A DNA stretch of 64,000 nucleotides from Alnus glutinosa (GCF_958979055.1 NC_084888.1:31370804-31434803); one strand, 5' to 3'; positions 22,405 through 34,627 are shown, numbered from the stretch's first letter. Notes: a model not told the origin generated them from the sequence alone. Program-made: numbers and translations.

Positions 22405-24030
22405 AAGACAAAAATTATATTTTTTAAACAAAATGAGAGGAAGGTTCGGTCCGTCTCTTTATAGATCGACGGGTTGTAATCATTCGCCACTCGGTCAAGG
22501 AGCTAGGATGTGGGCGTGTTGGCATGGAGGGTATGGAGAAAGAAAGAGTGCTAGAGTATTGATGGATTGTAAGTTGTTTGTCGTTCAGTGTCAAGTTGTT
22601 TTAGTGTTGATTATATGTATGAGATGGAATGGATTGGTTGAATATTTTAATTGAGTCGTTTGGATACCAACTAACGTTGAACAGAATTGAGATTGTTCAA
22701 AGATTGAGGGCTATAAAGGGTTATAAAGTTTCTAAGAAAGAGATAAAGTAGCGATTAAAAAAAGAGAAAGACCATAATCGCTCCAAAAAGTAATGTTGAG
22801 TAGACAATATGTCTTTATATAGGCGCTTTCTAAGCAAAATACTTAGAGAAAAATAAAAGTACAAAAATAACCCTAAGAATTAGAGACAAAGCAAAAAGAT
22901 ATTATTAAAAAAAAACAAAAAAAAATCCTTAAAACTTATATGTGAATGATTCTTAATTATAATTCTTGTGTTGATCTTGATCTCTATCAAGATATTCCAA
23001 CGCAATTAATTAATTTAGTATTTGACAACTCAGTTGTTGATTTTCCTGTATCAACTCTTCAGTTTATTCTCCATTTCCAATTAAAATATGTCATATATAT
23101 ATATATATATATGTTGTTTAGCCTAACATGTGAGCATCAATGAATATATATTAAAAGATTTAACTAAATGATTAAATTAACATTTTCAAGACTACAAACT
23201 ATTTTGATGAGTAACAAAGTTAGAGAGACGTCAATGGACATTTAGATCTTTGAGAATAATTTTTATAGGATCATGATACAAACCAAATGTTTTGTGTTCT
23301 CCAATAAAAAATGGGCATGTCAGTTTATCACACCAACTGAGTTTAGGACGAAAACACGTAATTTTATTTTTTTTTCCCTCGTCAATGGAGGAAACCCCTT
23401 TAATTTCCTCAGCATTCAGTTTATATTTTTCTACAACTTTGAATGAGATTTCACTTTAAATAATAACGAACGACTTGTCATAGAGATTGATATGTTGTGT
23501 AGAATCCTGTAGATCTCAATAAAATTTGGTTTAATTTAATTAGTTTTTTCTTTCACCATTTTCCTAGCATTGAAAAGTCGTCTGTAGATGTTTGATGGGA
23601 TCACGGCGCTGTTTATTTTTACGTGTGATAAAGGAGAGGATGGTGACTAGATGGTTGGACTAGATCAGAAAACAGAAAAATAAAATAAAGAAGAAGAGGA
23701 AGAAAAGAAAAAAAAGAGATTAAAAGAAGACATTTTTTTGACGTATGAAGTACTTTGCCTTGAATATTCAGAATTGACAATAAAAAATAATTAAGCCATA
23801 AGGATGACAATGCTAATAATATACAAAGCTTATCGTGGCCTGATGTAGGGATGGATACCGACTCCGTGGAAGTTGGAAATGGAGTTTTCAGCTTTCGTCT
23901 CCACTTGAATTGGAGGCATTAGAATATCTTTGACTCTTTTTTTAATACTCCTAATTTAATAATTTTCAAGCCGCCTCCGCCTCTTATGAGTTGAAGCTTA
24001 AAGTTGAGCTTGACTTTATTGAGCTTTTGA
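21278..24030. other. Intergenic, no gene seen
   Basis: Contains (TA)n at 21379-21402 and 23094-23111, (AAT)n at 22302-22321 and an A run at 22384-22406. A GC-richer block at 22430-22640 has no readable domain. The remainder is AT-rich without features. Confidence 0.45.
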
Positions 24031-24105
24031 TCGCGGTGGTTGTGGTGGCGGTGGTGATGACAATGATGATAATGATAATGATGATGGTGATGGTGATGGT
24101 GATGT
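24030..24105. repeat. GGT/GAT-type simple repeat
   Basis: Runs of ggtggt, gatgat and gatggt units. The poly-His and poly-Val/Met ORFs seen across it on both strands are artefacts of the repeat. Confidence 0.85.
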
Positions 24106-24816
24106 TGCCAAATTTTCAATTCTCACTACTACACCATTGTCTTTATCACATTACCATCATCATAAAAAATAATTAGAAAAACACAAGAAATCCTTATCCG
24201 GATCTCAACGGCGGTGTTGTAGCGGAACAAATAAAGAAAAACACGTAAAAAAAAATAAAATATAATAATAATAATAATAATCTCATGAATTTCAATGACA
24301 GTGGTGGGGACGTGGTGTAGCAATATGGTGATAATGAAATGAATAAGATTTATTTTATAGTTTAGATATATTATATTTTTTAGATTTAACAATGTATAAG
24401 TATGTCACGAAATGAATATATTATCACATCATTTAAATAAAGTGCCATTAAAAATGAAAAGGATCCTGTTCCATAAATGCTGGGATTTTATTTTATTTTT
24501 CTTATTAATCTATGCATTCATTTTCATCTATTTTATTAATTTGCCACATGGTATAAGTTGTCTCTTGTCGTTTGATTAGGCACTGGTTTGACTATGTCAA
24601 TTTTTATGCATATTTTTATAGTACCGTAACTGCAACTGCACCCGCAATTGCATCATATGACTGAAAATCTTAAATAAAATAAATAAAGAACAAGAATTGA
24701 CAGTAAAGATAATTAACCCAAACGGAAAATCCTTCTAGGCCCATATGCATGCGTGAACACCAAAAGGATTGCCCTAGACTCCACGGTTGACATTTTCTTT
24801 CTTTTCAGTTATCCTA

Positions 24817-24818
<2 letters not shown>

Positions 24819-24882
<64 letters not shown>
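24819..24882. repeat. (AT)n microsatellite
   Basis: About 32 uninterrupted AT units. Confidence 0.95.
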
Positions 24883-24885
<3 letters not shown>

Positions 24886-24916
24886 TTAATGCGTTAAAGG
24901 GGGATGACGGGATGAC

Positions 24917-25190
24917 ATCAGTGGCGGAGTCAAGAATTTATGTTTAAATGGAGCCGAACTAAAGCATAAATTCTTAACTTTGTCAATAAAGGCACTTGCT
25001 TAAAAATTGGTATATGCAAAATTCTTCATTAATACGGAAATAGTAACACTATTGTCACTTATTCAACTACTTTACAGTCTACACGTTTTAAGCTACAAAA
25101 TTAAATTCATATTACACTATATGGTAAACACATTAATCACATATCCCATAACACTTTGTTTATGCAATCTAATATTAAGAATTATCATCT
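24917..25190. mobile_element. Transposon end starting cagtggcggagtc
   Basis: cagtggcggagtcaagaatt is a characteristic left end of a repeat family common in plants and shares its terminus with the element at 25541. Its own right end is not resolved, so the boundary at 25190 is nominal. Confidence 0.4.
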
Positions 25191-25540
25191 AAAAAAAATT
25201 AAACAAAACTATAAAGGAATAAAAATAAATAAATAAATAAATAAAAGAAAAGAAAAGGCATCTATCATTTAATTGGAAGAAAATAAGTAGACTCCTTTTG
25301 TTTTTAACGCTAGTAAGACTTTGTTTACACCATGTCCAATCTTCAAGAATTTTGTTTTTTTTTTTCAACTTTAGATTTAAACTTTTCAATAAAAGAGTGA
25401 AACAAGCAAAGTTTTGTGAACTTTTGTTTGGAGTCATTTCGAAAGGGCAACAAAATCTGTAAGAGCCTTTAACTCTTGCATGGGATGAGCTCCCTAAAAT
25501 ATATATATATATATATTTCAACTATTGCAAGGGCCATGAC

Positions 25541-25739
25541 CAGTGGTGGAGCCACTAAGCCCCCCTAAGCCCCAAGGTTCTAAATTATACCCCTAATTTT
25601 TTTTTATTTTTTTTTTTTCTAATTTTGGCTCTCTCAATTTTATTTTTCAATTCTCCCCCCCACCCCCACCCCAAGTTGGGGAGGGTGGCTCCGGCCCTGA
25701 CCATGACCCCTGTTGGCCTATAAGTAGCTCCACCACTAT
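25541..25739. mobile_element. Small non-autonomous DNA element with cagtggtggagc termini
   Basis: Left end cagtggtggagcc. The right end is gctccaccacta, the reverse complement with one mismatch. The interior has C runs (around 25655) and a T-rich stretch. No ORF. Target duplication not seen. Confidence 0.5.
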
Positions 25740-26494
25740 ATTAGATAAACAAAAACCCCCTTATTCTTTGAGAAAAAAGTGAGAAGGTTCTCCTGGTATT
25801 TCAAAACGGTTTAAAAAATCCTCAGACCCCACAAAAAAAAGAAGAAAAAACCTTGTAACACTCCCAATTTATTTTTTAAATTCCCAATCTCGATCAAACT
25901 CTAAAACAATACATAATATGTTAAATGAAAAAAATAATTAATCATTATAATATTTAGTTCAACTCTCCCAAGGATAGAGTTCTAGCTCGTTCCACTACCG
26001 AAGAGACAGTTAATTAAAGAATAGAAAAAGGAATTATTCAAAGCTATACATAATTTCTTTTAATATTTTATATAAATATATGCTTTTTATAGGTCATTAT
26101 TAATGTAGGATGCCGGCTCTCATTGCCAGATTAGGATCCACAAAAATCGCCGTGAAGTATGTAGACAGCAAGATGGACAATTTATTTATTTATTTATTTT
26201 ATATATATAATAATAATAATAATTTATTATATCCCCTTGAGTGCCAATATCCTAATCGTCCGGTTTCAAAAGGTGTAGAATTATAGGGAAAAATAAACCC
26301 TCTCCAAATTTGAAATAACCAATCATTAACCATTATAATTTTTACCTGATTCTTTTTTTCTAGGCAATGACGAAAAAAGTTTCAGCCTATTTTGAAAATT
26401 AGTGTGACTTTTAAAATTATTATTGAATTTTAAAAATTAAAATTTTTAAAAAAATTAAAATAAATAAAAGGATGAGACGTAGGATATATTACTC
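25740..26494. other. Intergenic, no gene seen
   Basis: AT-rich DNA with short TTTA/AAT repeats around 26180-26225. Nothing recognised. Confidence 0.5.
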
Positions 26495-27045
26495 CCTCCT
26501 TCCGGTATCCTCAAAATTAATTGTGATATGGCTTTAGACAAAAATAATGGCAGAATGGGTATTGGGTTGGTGATCAGAGATTCGAACGGAAAGGTTTATA
26601 CTGCTGCTAGTCATGTGGTGGATTTTTTAACTGATCCAGTTATTGGGGAGTCCATGGCAGCTTTGAAAGCTGTTGAATTTTGTAAGAACAGGAGGCTGGA
26701 CAGGATTATGGACGAAGGTGATTCCTTCCAAGTCGTAAATGCTATCAATAAACCGGGATTAAGTTGAGAAAAGTATGGACACATTGTGGCGGATATTCAC
26801 GAGTGTTCTTCGGTATTTTCAAACGTGGAAGTTGTGTCATACGCCAAGAGAAGCGAACTCAGCGGCGCATATGCTTGCAAAAGAGGGGATCCATCTTGCC
26901 TCATACCATGTTTGGTTTGATTGTTATCCGGTTAGTATTAGAGGGATTATAATTTCAGAGATATCTAATCTAGATATTTAAGAATATTTTGCTCTTGTTG
27001 TTTACCCGCTTGTGAATGAAGGAGGAATATTTATCAAAAAAATAT
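26495..27045 (+). pseudogene. LINE relic: RNase H-like domain, frameshifted
   Basis: The frame opens with GILKINCDMALDKNNGRMGI and continues GLVIRDSNGKVY. This is the start of the RNase H-like domain found at the C-terminus of plant L1-type LINE polyproteins, with its first catalytic Asp. It continues through GESMAALKAVEF and EGDSFQVV (second and third acidic sites) to a TGA at 26765. A shifted frame then carries LCHTPREANSAAHMLAKEG, the C-terminal motif of the same domain. A short A-rich end follows (about 27037-27045). The reverse transcriptase is absent, so this is a 5'-truncated dead copy. Confidence 0.75.
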
Positions 27046-27268
27046 ATTACTCAATTTTTTTCCATGTGTTTTATTGCAGTAATTCGTGATTGTGTTCCCA
27101 ATTGAAGGTTTGAGCATAATTTGTAAATTGCAGGGAATAAGGAAGAAGGTTTTGCCACTTACTAAATTGCCCTTTTTGTCAGTGTCTGATCCGATAGGGT
27201 GCAACAGGCAACTAGAGGACAATCAAGTCTTGTTTTGTTGGATAAGGATTCACATTAATTTTCCATAT

Positions 27269-27416
27269 GAATTAATTTGTTAGCAATTTCCATTACTAAT
27301 ACGAGAGGTCTCACATGAAACTCATATGTCCGGATAATTCAAAAATATTTGGACATGTGAATCATATATGAACTCTCTGATCACATTACAGCTCAAATTG
27401 CTAACAATTCAATTAA
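27269..27416. mobile_element. MITE hairpin 1 upstream of copy D
   Basis: Left end gaattaatttgttagcaatt, right end aaattgctaacaattcaatt. Inner arms also pair (catatgtccggata with atatttggacatgtg). About 148 bp, non-coding. Confidence 0.6.
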
Positions 27417-27636
27417 GTAATTATTGTGATCCCAGTCCCATTTTGTTACAGTAGCAACTATTACACAACATTTTCGGTCCATTCGCTATCCATTCTTTTT
27501 GCAAATTAACTATTGAATTTGTAGGGACGTCCTACAAATTCAATGCTTAAAATTTTCAAACCAGTTGTATGGAGACGTACATTGGATGAACAAGAGAATG
27601 ATTTTTGTCACTTTTTCTTTGCAAAATATATTAGAT

Positions 27637-27782
27637 ATTGAGAAATGTTACACACATTTTTACTCTCACACTATCAAATGTAAATTTCTTGACATGACAG
27701 GAAATAATAATTTTTACTACCACGTAAAAATAGTACGCAATTAAAAATGTGAGAGTAAAAGTGCGGTTAGCATTTATCATAT
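27637..27782. mobile_element. MITE hairpin 2 upstream of copy D
   Basis: Left gaaatgttacacacattttt plus actctcacac. Right gtgagagtaaaagtgcggtt plus agcatttatc. The arms are imperfect reverse complements, about 146 bp in all. Confidence 0.6.
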
Positions 27783-27841
27783 TCAGAAACGTATTAAACA
27801 TTTAACAATTAACAATATACCAATTGTCTACATAAAATAAA

Positions 27842-28024
27842 GAGAAATGATTCTTACACTTATTTCTCACAACAACCCCATAACAAGCTAATGTGGCTGG
27901 TAATATTTTATTATTTTTTTACAAAAAGAAAACAAAACGAAACAAAAAAAAAATTAATAAAATATTACAAGCCACATCAGCTTGTTGTGGGGCTGTTGTG
28001 AGAAATGAGTGTAGAAATCTTTCT
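27842..28024. mobile_element. MITE hairpin 3 upstream of copy D
   Basis: Arms of about 65 bp. Left tatttctcacaacaacccca then taacaagctaatgtggctgg. Right gccacatcagcttgttgtgg then ggctgttgtgagaaatgagt. The loop is A-rich. A strong potential hairpin. Confidence 0.7.
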
Positions 28025-28184
28025 TCCAAAATAAATGTTATCAGCATAAAGTGGCATCAATAAATGCTTTAACATTTATTTCATGCAGGCATGCAATTGG
28101 TATATTGTGAACGTTAAATATAAACCATGGATAGAAAATCGCAAATTTTTTAGGGATCTGATCTCATCTGTACACTGTACTTAG

Positions 28185-28258
28185 TATAAAAATGTTGACT
28201 AGTTGACTGTGATTACCCACGTACATGCATGTCACCTAACTGCATAACAAGAAGTCAA
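28185..28258 (+). promoter_or_regulatory. Candidate promoter of copy D: TATA box and W-box core motifs
   Basis: tataaaaa at 28185-28192, then two TTGACT W-box cores (28195-28200 and 28203-28208) and an inverted one (agtcaa, 28253-28258). W-boxes bind WRKY factors, typically in stress or defence responses. Sequence-only evidence. The TATA lies about 180 bp before the ATG. Confidence 0.35.
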
Positions 28259-28370
28259 CAATCTTGTAATGCTACAGTCTATTGAGTACTGATGAGTGAA
28301 AGACCTTCGCAAAAATCAAAAAACAAGAAGGAAGAAATAAAGAACAGATCAGGAAGTGAAAGTGAGAGAA

Positions 28371-30113
28371 ATGGTGGTTCCTCGATGCTGTTGGGCGGAC
28401 ATGAAGGGCCTCACCATCCAAGTTTTGAAGGGGCGGAGGTTCATGATGTTCGCGTCTCTTTTAATCATGAACACGGCCGGCTTGAGCTACATCTTCGGCC
28501 TCTACTCCAACGACATCAAGTCCTCGCTCGGATATGATCAAACCACCCTCAACTTGATCAGCTTCTACAAGGACTTGGGAGCCAACATCGGCATCCTCGC
28601 CGGGCTAATCAACGAGGTCACGCCCCCATGGGTTGTCTTAGCCATGGGTGCATCTTTCAACTTTTTCGGCTACTTCATGATATGGCTTAGCGTGACAAAA
28701 AGAATCGCCAAGCCCCATGTGTGGCAAATGTGCTTGTACATATGCCTCGGCTCCAATTCACAACCTTTCGTCAACACTGGAGGCCTCGTCACCTGCATAA
28801 AGAACTTCCCAGAAAGCCGTGGAATCGTTATAGGAGTTTTGAAGGGCTATACGGGTCTAAGCGGGGCAGTTCTTACACAGTTGTACCATGCTTTCTACGG
28901 TGATGACTCCAAGTCTTTGATTTTGCTCATAGCTTGGCTTCCGGCAGCTATATCACTGGCTTTTCTTCCAACCATGCGGATTATGAAGGCTAGTCTTGGG
29001 CATCCAAACGAGATCATCAAACTCTTCTATAATTTCCTCTATATTTCGCTCTCTCTTGCCGGGTTCTTGATGATCATAATTATAGTAGAGAAAAGGGTGG
29101 CGTTCACAAGAGGCGAGTATGGAGGGAGCGCCGCCGCCGTGCTTTTCTTGCTGTTCCTCCCACTCTCCGTCGTTGTTAAGGATGAGTATAAGCTTTGGAA
29201 GAGCAAGAAAGAAGCCATGAATGATCCTCCTACTCCTACACCATTAAAGATTACTGCCGTGGAGCCAAACCTAACTGTTCCAACAGAGCAAGTTTCTTGT
29301 TGGAAGACTGCATTTCAGCAGCCGGATAGAGGGGAGGACTACACCATTCTACAAGCACTTTTCAGCATTGATATGTTAGTGATATTCTTCACAACAATTT
29401 GTGGCCTCGGGGGCTCGTTAACGGCGATAGACAACTTGGGTCAGATAGGAAAATCCTTAGGATACCCGAAGCAGAGTATAAGCACTTTTGTGTCACTAGT
29501 AAGCATTTGGAACTACCTCGGACGCGTTGTCGCAGGTATTACCTCGGAAATTTTCATAACAAAGTACAAATTCCCTCGCCCCCTCATGCTCACTCTGATC
29601 CTCCTTTTATCATGCGCCGGTCACCTCCTAATCGCGTTCAATGTCCCAAGCGGCGTCTATGTGGCATCGGTGATTATTGGGTTTTGTTTTGGCGCACAAT
29701 GGCCGTTGCTCTTCGCAATTATTTCTGAACTTTTTGGGCTTAAGTACTACTCTACACTGTTCAATTTCGCGGCAGTGGCTAGCCCGATTGGGTCTTATTT
29801 GCTCAACGTGAGGGTCGCGGGGCATTTATATGACAAGGAGGCTGAGAAGCAATTGGCAGCTTTGGGGCTCCAGAGGAGGGCTGGGGAGGACCTAAACTGT
29901 ACAGGGGTTGAGTGCTTCAAAATGTCTTTCATTATCGTCACTGCTGTGACCTTCTTTGGCGCACTTGTTTCACTCATTTTGGTGTTTAGGACAGGGAAGT
30001 TTTATAAGAGTGACATATATAAGAAGTTCCGAGAGGATCATGCGAATTTGGCCCTCACTGAAACAGGGATGTCTGGAAATGGTGTCCGAAAGGCTGAGGC
30101 ACAAGGTAACTAG
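28371..30113 (+). CDS. Copy D: nodulin-like MFS transporter (NFD4-like), single exon, 580 aa
   Basis: I chose the ATG at 28371, giving [20 protein letters not shown], because this aligns with copy B. The frame is open from a GTG five codons earlier, but that is not a plausible start. The nodulin-like half contains [19 protein letters not shown] and [11 protein letters not shown] polar linker precedes [14 protein letters not shown], and the MFS C-half has [16 protein letters not shown] and [12 protein letters not shown]. The C-terminus keeps [13 protein letters not shown]. All positions lost in A and B are intact here. It is the only copy on the plus strand: divergent from C (8.5 kb away) and tail-to-tail with E (1.5 kb). 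Three MITEs lie within 1.1 kb upstream. Substrate unknown. Confidence 0.95.
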   Translation: MVVPRCCWADMKGLTIQVLKGRRFMMFASLLIMNTAGLSYIFGLYSNDIKSSLGYDQTTLNLISFYKDLGANIGILAGLINEVTPPWVVLAMGASFNFFGYFMIWLSVTKRIAKPHVWQMCLYICLGSNSQPFVNTGGLVTCIKNFPESRGIVIGVLKGYTGLSGAVLTQLYHAFYGDDSKSLILLIAWLPAAISLAFLPTMRIMKASLGHPNEIIKLFYNFLYISLSLAGFLMIIIIVEKRVAFTRGEYGGSAAAVLFLLFLPLSVVVKDEYKLWKSKKEAMNDPPTPTPLKITAVEPNLTVPTEQVSCWKTAFQQPDRGEDYTILQALFSIDMLVIFFTTICGLGGSLTAIDNLGQIGKSLGYPKQSISTFVSLVSIWNYLGRVVAGITSEIFITKYKFPRPLMLTLILLLSCAGHLLIAFNVPSGVYVASVIIGFCFGAQWPLLFAIISELFGLKYYSTLFNFAAVASPIGSYLLNVRVAGHLYDKEAEKQLAALGLQRRAGEDLNCTGVECFKMSFIIVTAVTFFGALVSLILVFRTGKFYKSDIYKKFREDHANLALTETGMSGNGVRKAEAQGN

Positions 30114-30597
30114 CAATGAAGAAGAAATGTGGGATCGATAGCCATTGATTTTTATGCCTTTATGGCTGATTATGGAACTTTATTTGTAGGCACCCTCAAT
30201 TTTTTTTTGCTAAATTGTGTGTATTTGTTTTATAAGATTCCTGGTCTTTTTCTTTTTCCATATGAGTTAATAACATTATCTCTCTTTCATACCCAATTTT
30301 ACCATGCATCAGATATATATTGATGCTAGCTAGCTCTGAAGAAATTCATCATTTGTATTGAATATTCTATATTTCTTGAAAAATAACAAAAGCTTCAATT
30401 CAATTTTTAGGTTCGTAGATTGAAAATCTATACTTCAGTTATTGTGAAACGGGGCAATACTAGCTAATGGAAACCCTGAATCCATAGTACAAAGACTTCA
30501 ATAGAAGTTACTTCAATTGATGAGTGGATCTTATCTGGTTTTTCTTGCCGACTTCTGTTTTGGGGTTGAATCACCTGATGGGTATTTCGCATGAGCA
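30114..30597. other. 3' flank of copy D
   Basis: Presumed 3' UTR and intergenic sequence. Nothing else seen. Confidence 0.45.
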
Positions 30598-30717
30598 TTG
30601 AGTAATGTTCCTTGCACACTTAATTTGAACACAAAGTGTGGCCAACGGTAAGTTCAAAAAAAAAAAAAAAAAAAAACTAACACATTTTGTACACAAAGTG
30701 TGTAAGAAACATTACTC
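30598..30717. mobile_element. Small MITE with A-run centre
   Basis: gagtaatgttccttgcacac on the left and gtgtgtaagaaacattactc on the right are near reverse complements. cacaaagtgtg also recurs inside each arm. The centre is an A run (30656-30676). Confidence 0.55.
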
Positions 30718-31188
30718 TTTCTGCATTGATTAGTGTTAATGATGCCTTGGGTGGTGGGCATTCGCGGTGGCGTGTACACCGGAGGTGGTGTTTCTTTTCT
30801 TAGAGAATAGGGAGAAAAGGGATGTTGACGTTGAGTGAGAGAGAAATAGGTTATGATCCTCTGTTTTCGTCTATCTTCTCTTTGGTGATCCATGGTAACT
30901 TGTCACTCTCTTATTGAAGGGTACAAAGGACTTGATTTGTGCCAAGTTCTTATAAAAGTTACTCTCTAATACAAAATATGTTCTTATTTGTAAGAAAAAT
31001 GTTGCAACTAAATATGGTGATCTAAACTAAATAAAGAAGAGAACCAATGATAAGCCTATAAGAAAAGGAAATAAAGGGAAGATGGAAAATATATATAGGA
31101 AATATTCTAACAAAATAATCCAAGATGTTGCCAATTAATCGGGCCGAACGTTATTTGATAAGAAAAATCAAGAAAATAAAATAAAGAG

Positions 31189-31314
31189 TACTAAAATGCT
31201 ACTCTTCGTTTTCATTTCACGACTGACATATCAACGTGTTTTAAGAGGCTTTTTTTTTTTTTTTTTTCTTTTTTCAAATAACTAACATGTAAAACTATAG
31301 AGTAGCATTGCACT
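31189..31314. mobile_element. Small MITE with T-run centre
   Basis: actaaaatgctactct on the left pairs with agagtagcattgcact on the right. The T run at 31252-31267 lies between. Weakly paired interior. Confidence 0.45.
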
Positions 31315-31583
31315 AAAATAAAATAGAAAACTTAGAGGGCAGAGCATCATTTTAAGGCAGGATTTCCATTTTTAACATTTTCGAAGACCTCAAGGAAGAT
31401 CTCTACAAAAAAACAATGAAAATCCCACAATGTTACAACATTTCGCATTACAATAAATGGGACTGTGTGGCCCTTTTTTCTTCTTGAAATTATCCTTTCC
31501 ATCGGTCTCTTTCTATTTTTTTTTTTGGATGAATATCCATCTGTCTCTTTCTTCTAACATCTATCTATCTTTCCTTGTTAAAG

Positions 31584-33754
31584 TCAACGGCTGTCGCCAC
31601 CATTTGCCTCCAAGGATCCAATACCGTTTCCTGCCACCGCCATCTCTTTCTCGGCTGCCACAGCCGCCACCCGGAACTTCTTGTAAATGTCACTCTTATA
31701 AAACTTCCTAGTCCTAAGCACCAACACGAATGAAACCAGCGAGCCAAACAAAGTCACTGCAGTCATTATCAAAAAAGACAATTTGAAGCAGTCAACCCCA
31801 TCACAATTCAAAGCTTCCCCAGCCTTCCTTTCGAGTCCCAATGCAGCCAGTTGCTTCTTAGCCTCCTTATCGTATAAATGTCCAGTGACTGTAACGTTCA
31901 GGATATACAATCCAATCGGGCTAGCCACTGTACCAAAATTGTACAAAGTAGAGTAGTACTTTAGGCCAAAAATTTCAGAGATTATTGCAAAAATCAACGG
32001 CCATTGTGCACCATAAGTAAACCCGATGATTATGGATGCCACATAGAGACCGCCGGGAGGGTTAAACGCGATTAGAAGGTGACCAGCACATGCTAAAAGG
32101 AGGACTAGAGTGAGCATGAGAGGGCGAGGAAACTTGTATTTTTTCAAAAGTATTTCAGAGACCAAACCCGACATTACTCGTCCAAAATAATTCCAGATGC
32201 TTACAAGAGACACAAAAGTGCTTATGCTTCGAGTTGGGTATCCGAGCGAAGCTCCCATCTGCCCCAAATTGTCTATTGCCGTTAAGGTGCCTCCGGCGCC
32301 GCAAATTGATGCAAAGAATAGTATTAACATGTCGATGCTGAAGAGGGCTTGGAGTATGGTATAGTCCTCGCCTCTCTCTGGCGGCCTGAATACGCTTCTC
32401 CAGCATGATACTTGGTTTTGTCTGTTTGGCAGCTCAGGGACCAAAGTAGTTTTGGCAGAAGTTGACGGTGGAAGAGATGGTGTAGCTTCCTGTTAAAGAA
32501 TTTTCAAAATGAGTACGTGTGTATATATATATATATATACATTCTGGTCTGGTACTGTTTTAAATTAAAGGTTTTAAAGAGCTTGAAAGAAGAGCAAAGT
32601 CAAGTTGACATTTAAAAGCCCAACGTACACTATGTTTGAGTGTATACACTTGTGTGTAAATATGTAACAACAAAGTTTTTTTTGGGTTATTCGGAGAAAT
32701 ATTTACCGTAACTTCTTGCATACCAATTCATCATAATCTTAAGAGAAAAATAATTTTTTAAGAAAACGATACAGTAACGCACCTTAGGAGTATTTCGATT
32801 TCTGTTTTCATCTTTCTTTTCTAACACTTTCGTGTTCTGCTGGTCAGTGATTATTTTCAGCTGGGAAGAATTATTGTTCCTTTTCCAAAGATTGTGCTCT
32901 TCCATGATTACAACAAGAAGCGGGAGAAAGAGCAAGAAAAGCACGGTTGCTGCACTACCCCCATACTCGCTCTTCGTGAATTTAACCTTTTGCTGGACTA
33001 TAATCATGATCATAAGAAACCCGGCGAGGCCAAGTGACATATATAGGAAATTATAGAACACTTGGAGCTCGTTCTGCTGCCGATTGACCTTCATGGTTCT
33101 TATAGTCCGGAGAAAAGCGAAAGATATTGCAGCCGGAAGCCAGCTTATGAGCAAAATCAAAGACTTTGAGTCATTTCCGTAGATAGCATGGTATAGTTGC
33201 GTGAGTATAGCGCCGCTAAGGCCAACATATCCCTTTAGAAGTCCTAAGACCACCCCACGGCTTTCTGGGAAATTCTTCACACAGGCGACGAGTGCTCCAG
33301 TATTGGCAAAAGCCGTTGAATTTGCCCCAAGACAGATGTAGACACACATCATCCACAGGTGCGGCTTTGCCATTCTTTCGGTCACGGCTAACCATATCAT
33401 GAAGTAGCCAAAAAAGTTGATCACTCCTCCCAATGATAACAAAAACCATGTGGGTGTGACCTCAGCGATGAGGCCGGAGAGGACGCCGACGTTAGTACCG
33501 ATGTCCTTAAAGAAGCTGATAAAGTTCAAGGTACTCTGGTCATAGCCGAACTCCGACTTGAGGACGTTGGAGTATAGGCCAAACGCATATGGTGTGCCGA
33601 TGCTGGACATGATTATAAATGATGCGAACGCCATGAACCACGGCCCTGTCAGTACTTGGATTATGAAGCTCTTCTTGCTAGCCACACCGCCACCGCCGGT
33701 ATCACCACCGCCTCTGGGTCTGGCAGCCTCCATTGGTTTCACTCTCTCATACAT
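31584..33754 (-). CDS. Copy E: nodulin-like MFS transporter (NFD4-like), two exons, 625 aa
   Basis: Exon 1 is 33754-32783 (324 codons) and exon 2 is 32489-31584 (302 codons). The 293-nt intron (32490-32782) is GT-AG, phase 0, and sits in the central cytosolic-type loop, joining NTPK to [11 protein letters not shown]. Without splicing the frame ends soon after exon 1. The N-terminus is longer than in the other copies and Gly-rich; a second in-frame Met (33733) could also serve. Conserved features: [63 protein letters not shown] replaces the usual GFCFGAQW. It is closest in sequence to copy C (for example [21 protein letters not shown]). Multi-pass membrane transporter, substrate unknown. Confidence 0.93.
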
Positions 33755-33814
33755 ATATCAAACTCCTACAAGTATTTTTTATCTGGTAAGAAGAACCGGT
33801 TCCTTGAAGTCATT

Positions 33815-33825
33815 ATATATATATA
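33815..33825 (-). promoter_or_regulatory. TATA box candidate for copy E
   Basis: Minus strand reads ctatatatata about 60 bp upstream of the ATG at 33754. Just beyond lie two copies of tgtgtgaatcacatccatt (33834-33853 and 33879-33897) separated by ggtg repeats. Confidence 0.45.
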
Positions 33826-34115
33826 GTGTTTGTGTGTGTGAATCACATCCATTGTGGGTGGGTGGGTGGGTGTATGTGTGTGTGAATCACATCCATTTTA
33901 GATTGAAAGAAATTAATAAAATTAATAGACTGATATGATCAAGTTAGTAGAATAAATTGAAAGAAATTATTAAGAAATTCATCGACAAATGTCAGTTTAA
34001 TTCTTCCAACTCAATTTGAAGGAAAAATTTGTTAAAAAATTAATCATTTAATTTCAATACTTGAAACTCTTTGATTTAAGTATTTAATTAATAGGAAAAC
34101 ATTTGTTGAATATAA

Positions 34116-34278
34116 TGTGACGTCCCACATTGCCTGTGTGAGAAAGGGGATATGCTTATGTAGAGCATGCTCTCTCTAAATGGTATGAGGTATTTTTGGG
34201 TAAAATTCAAAAACAAAAAAACCATGCGGGCTTGGCTCAAAGCAGACAATATTATATCACTTGAAGCAGGCTATTACA
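34116..34278 (+). mobile_element. Solo-LTR or TRIM-like terminal repeat
   Basis: The stretch runs from tgtgacgtcccacattgcct to ggctattaca, so it begins TG and ends CA like an LTR. It contains atgctctctctaaatggtat and gcgggcttggctcaaagc, a combination I associate with short LTR repeats in eudicots. The flanks tataa and aataa are only a partial match to a 5-bp duplication. Confidence 0.4.
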
Positions 34279-34627
34279 AATAATGACTTCTATTACTCAC
34301 CAGAGTGGACTGTTAGATATAATGACTTCTATTATTCACCACTAATATGATAGTGGAACTTAAAAAAAAAAAAAAAAAATAACTTAAGTTCTATGCTTAT
34401 TATGAGTTTTGAAGGAATGCAGAGGAGCAAACCCACTGGAATTGAATTTAATTTTAAATGGTTCTTGAACTCCTAAACTATACCTTGACAATCAAATGTA
34501 TCAATTGGTAATTAGTAACCCTAATTTAGTTGGATTGAGCCTAATTAAGTTGAATTCAAATGTGATTTTAATTTTAATTTTTCTTGTTTTAAAGTTCGAT
34601 ATATAGAGGTTGAGGTTGGGCGAATCA

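Noticed and set aside
23919..24176. ORFs with runs of His on one strand and Val/Met on the other
   Set aside because: Products of the gatggt/ggtggt simple repeat, not proteins.
28356..28370. Earlier start of copy D at a GTG
   Set aside because: Not a normal plant start; the ATG at 28371 aligns with copy B.
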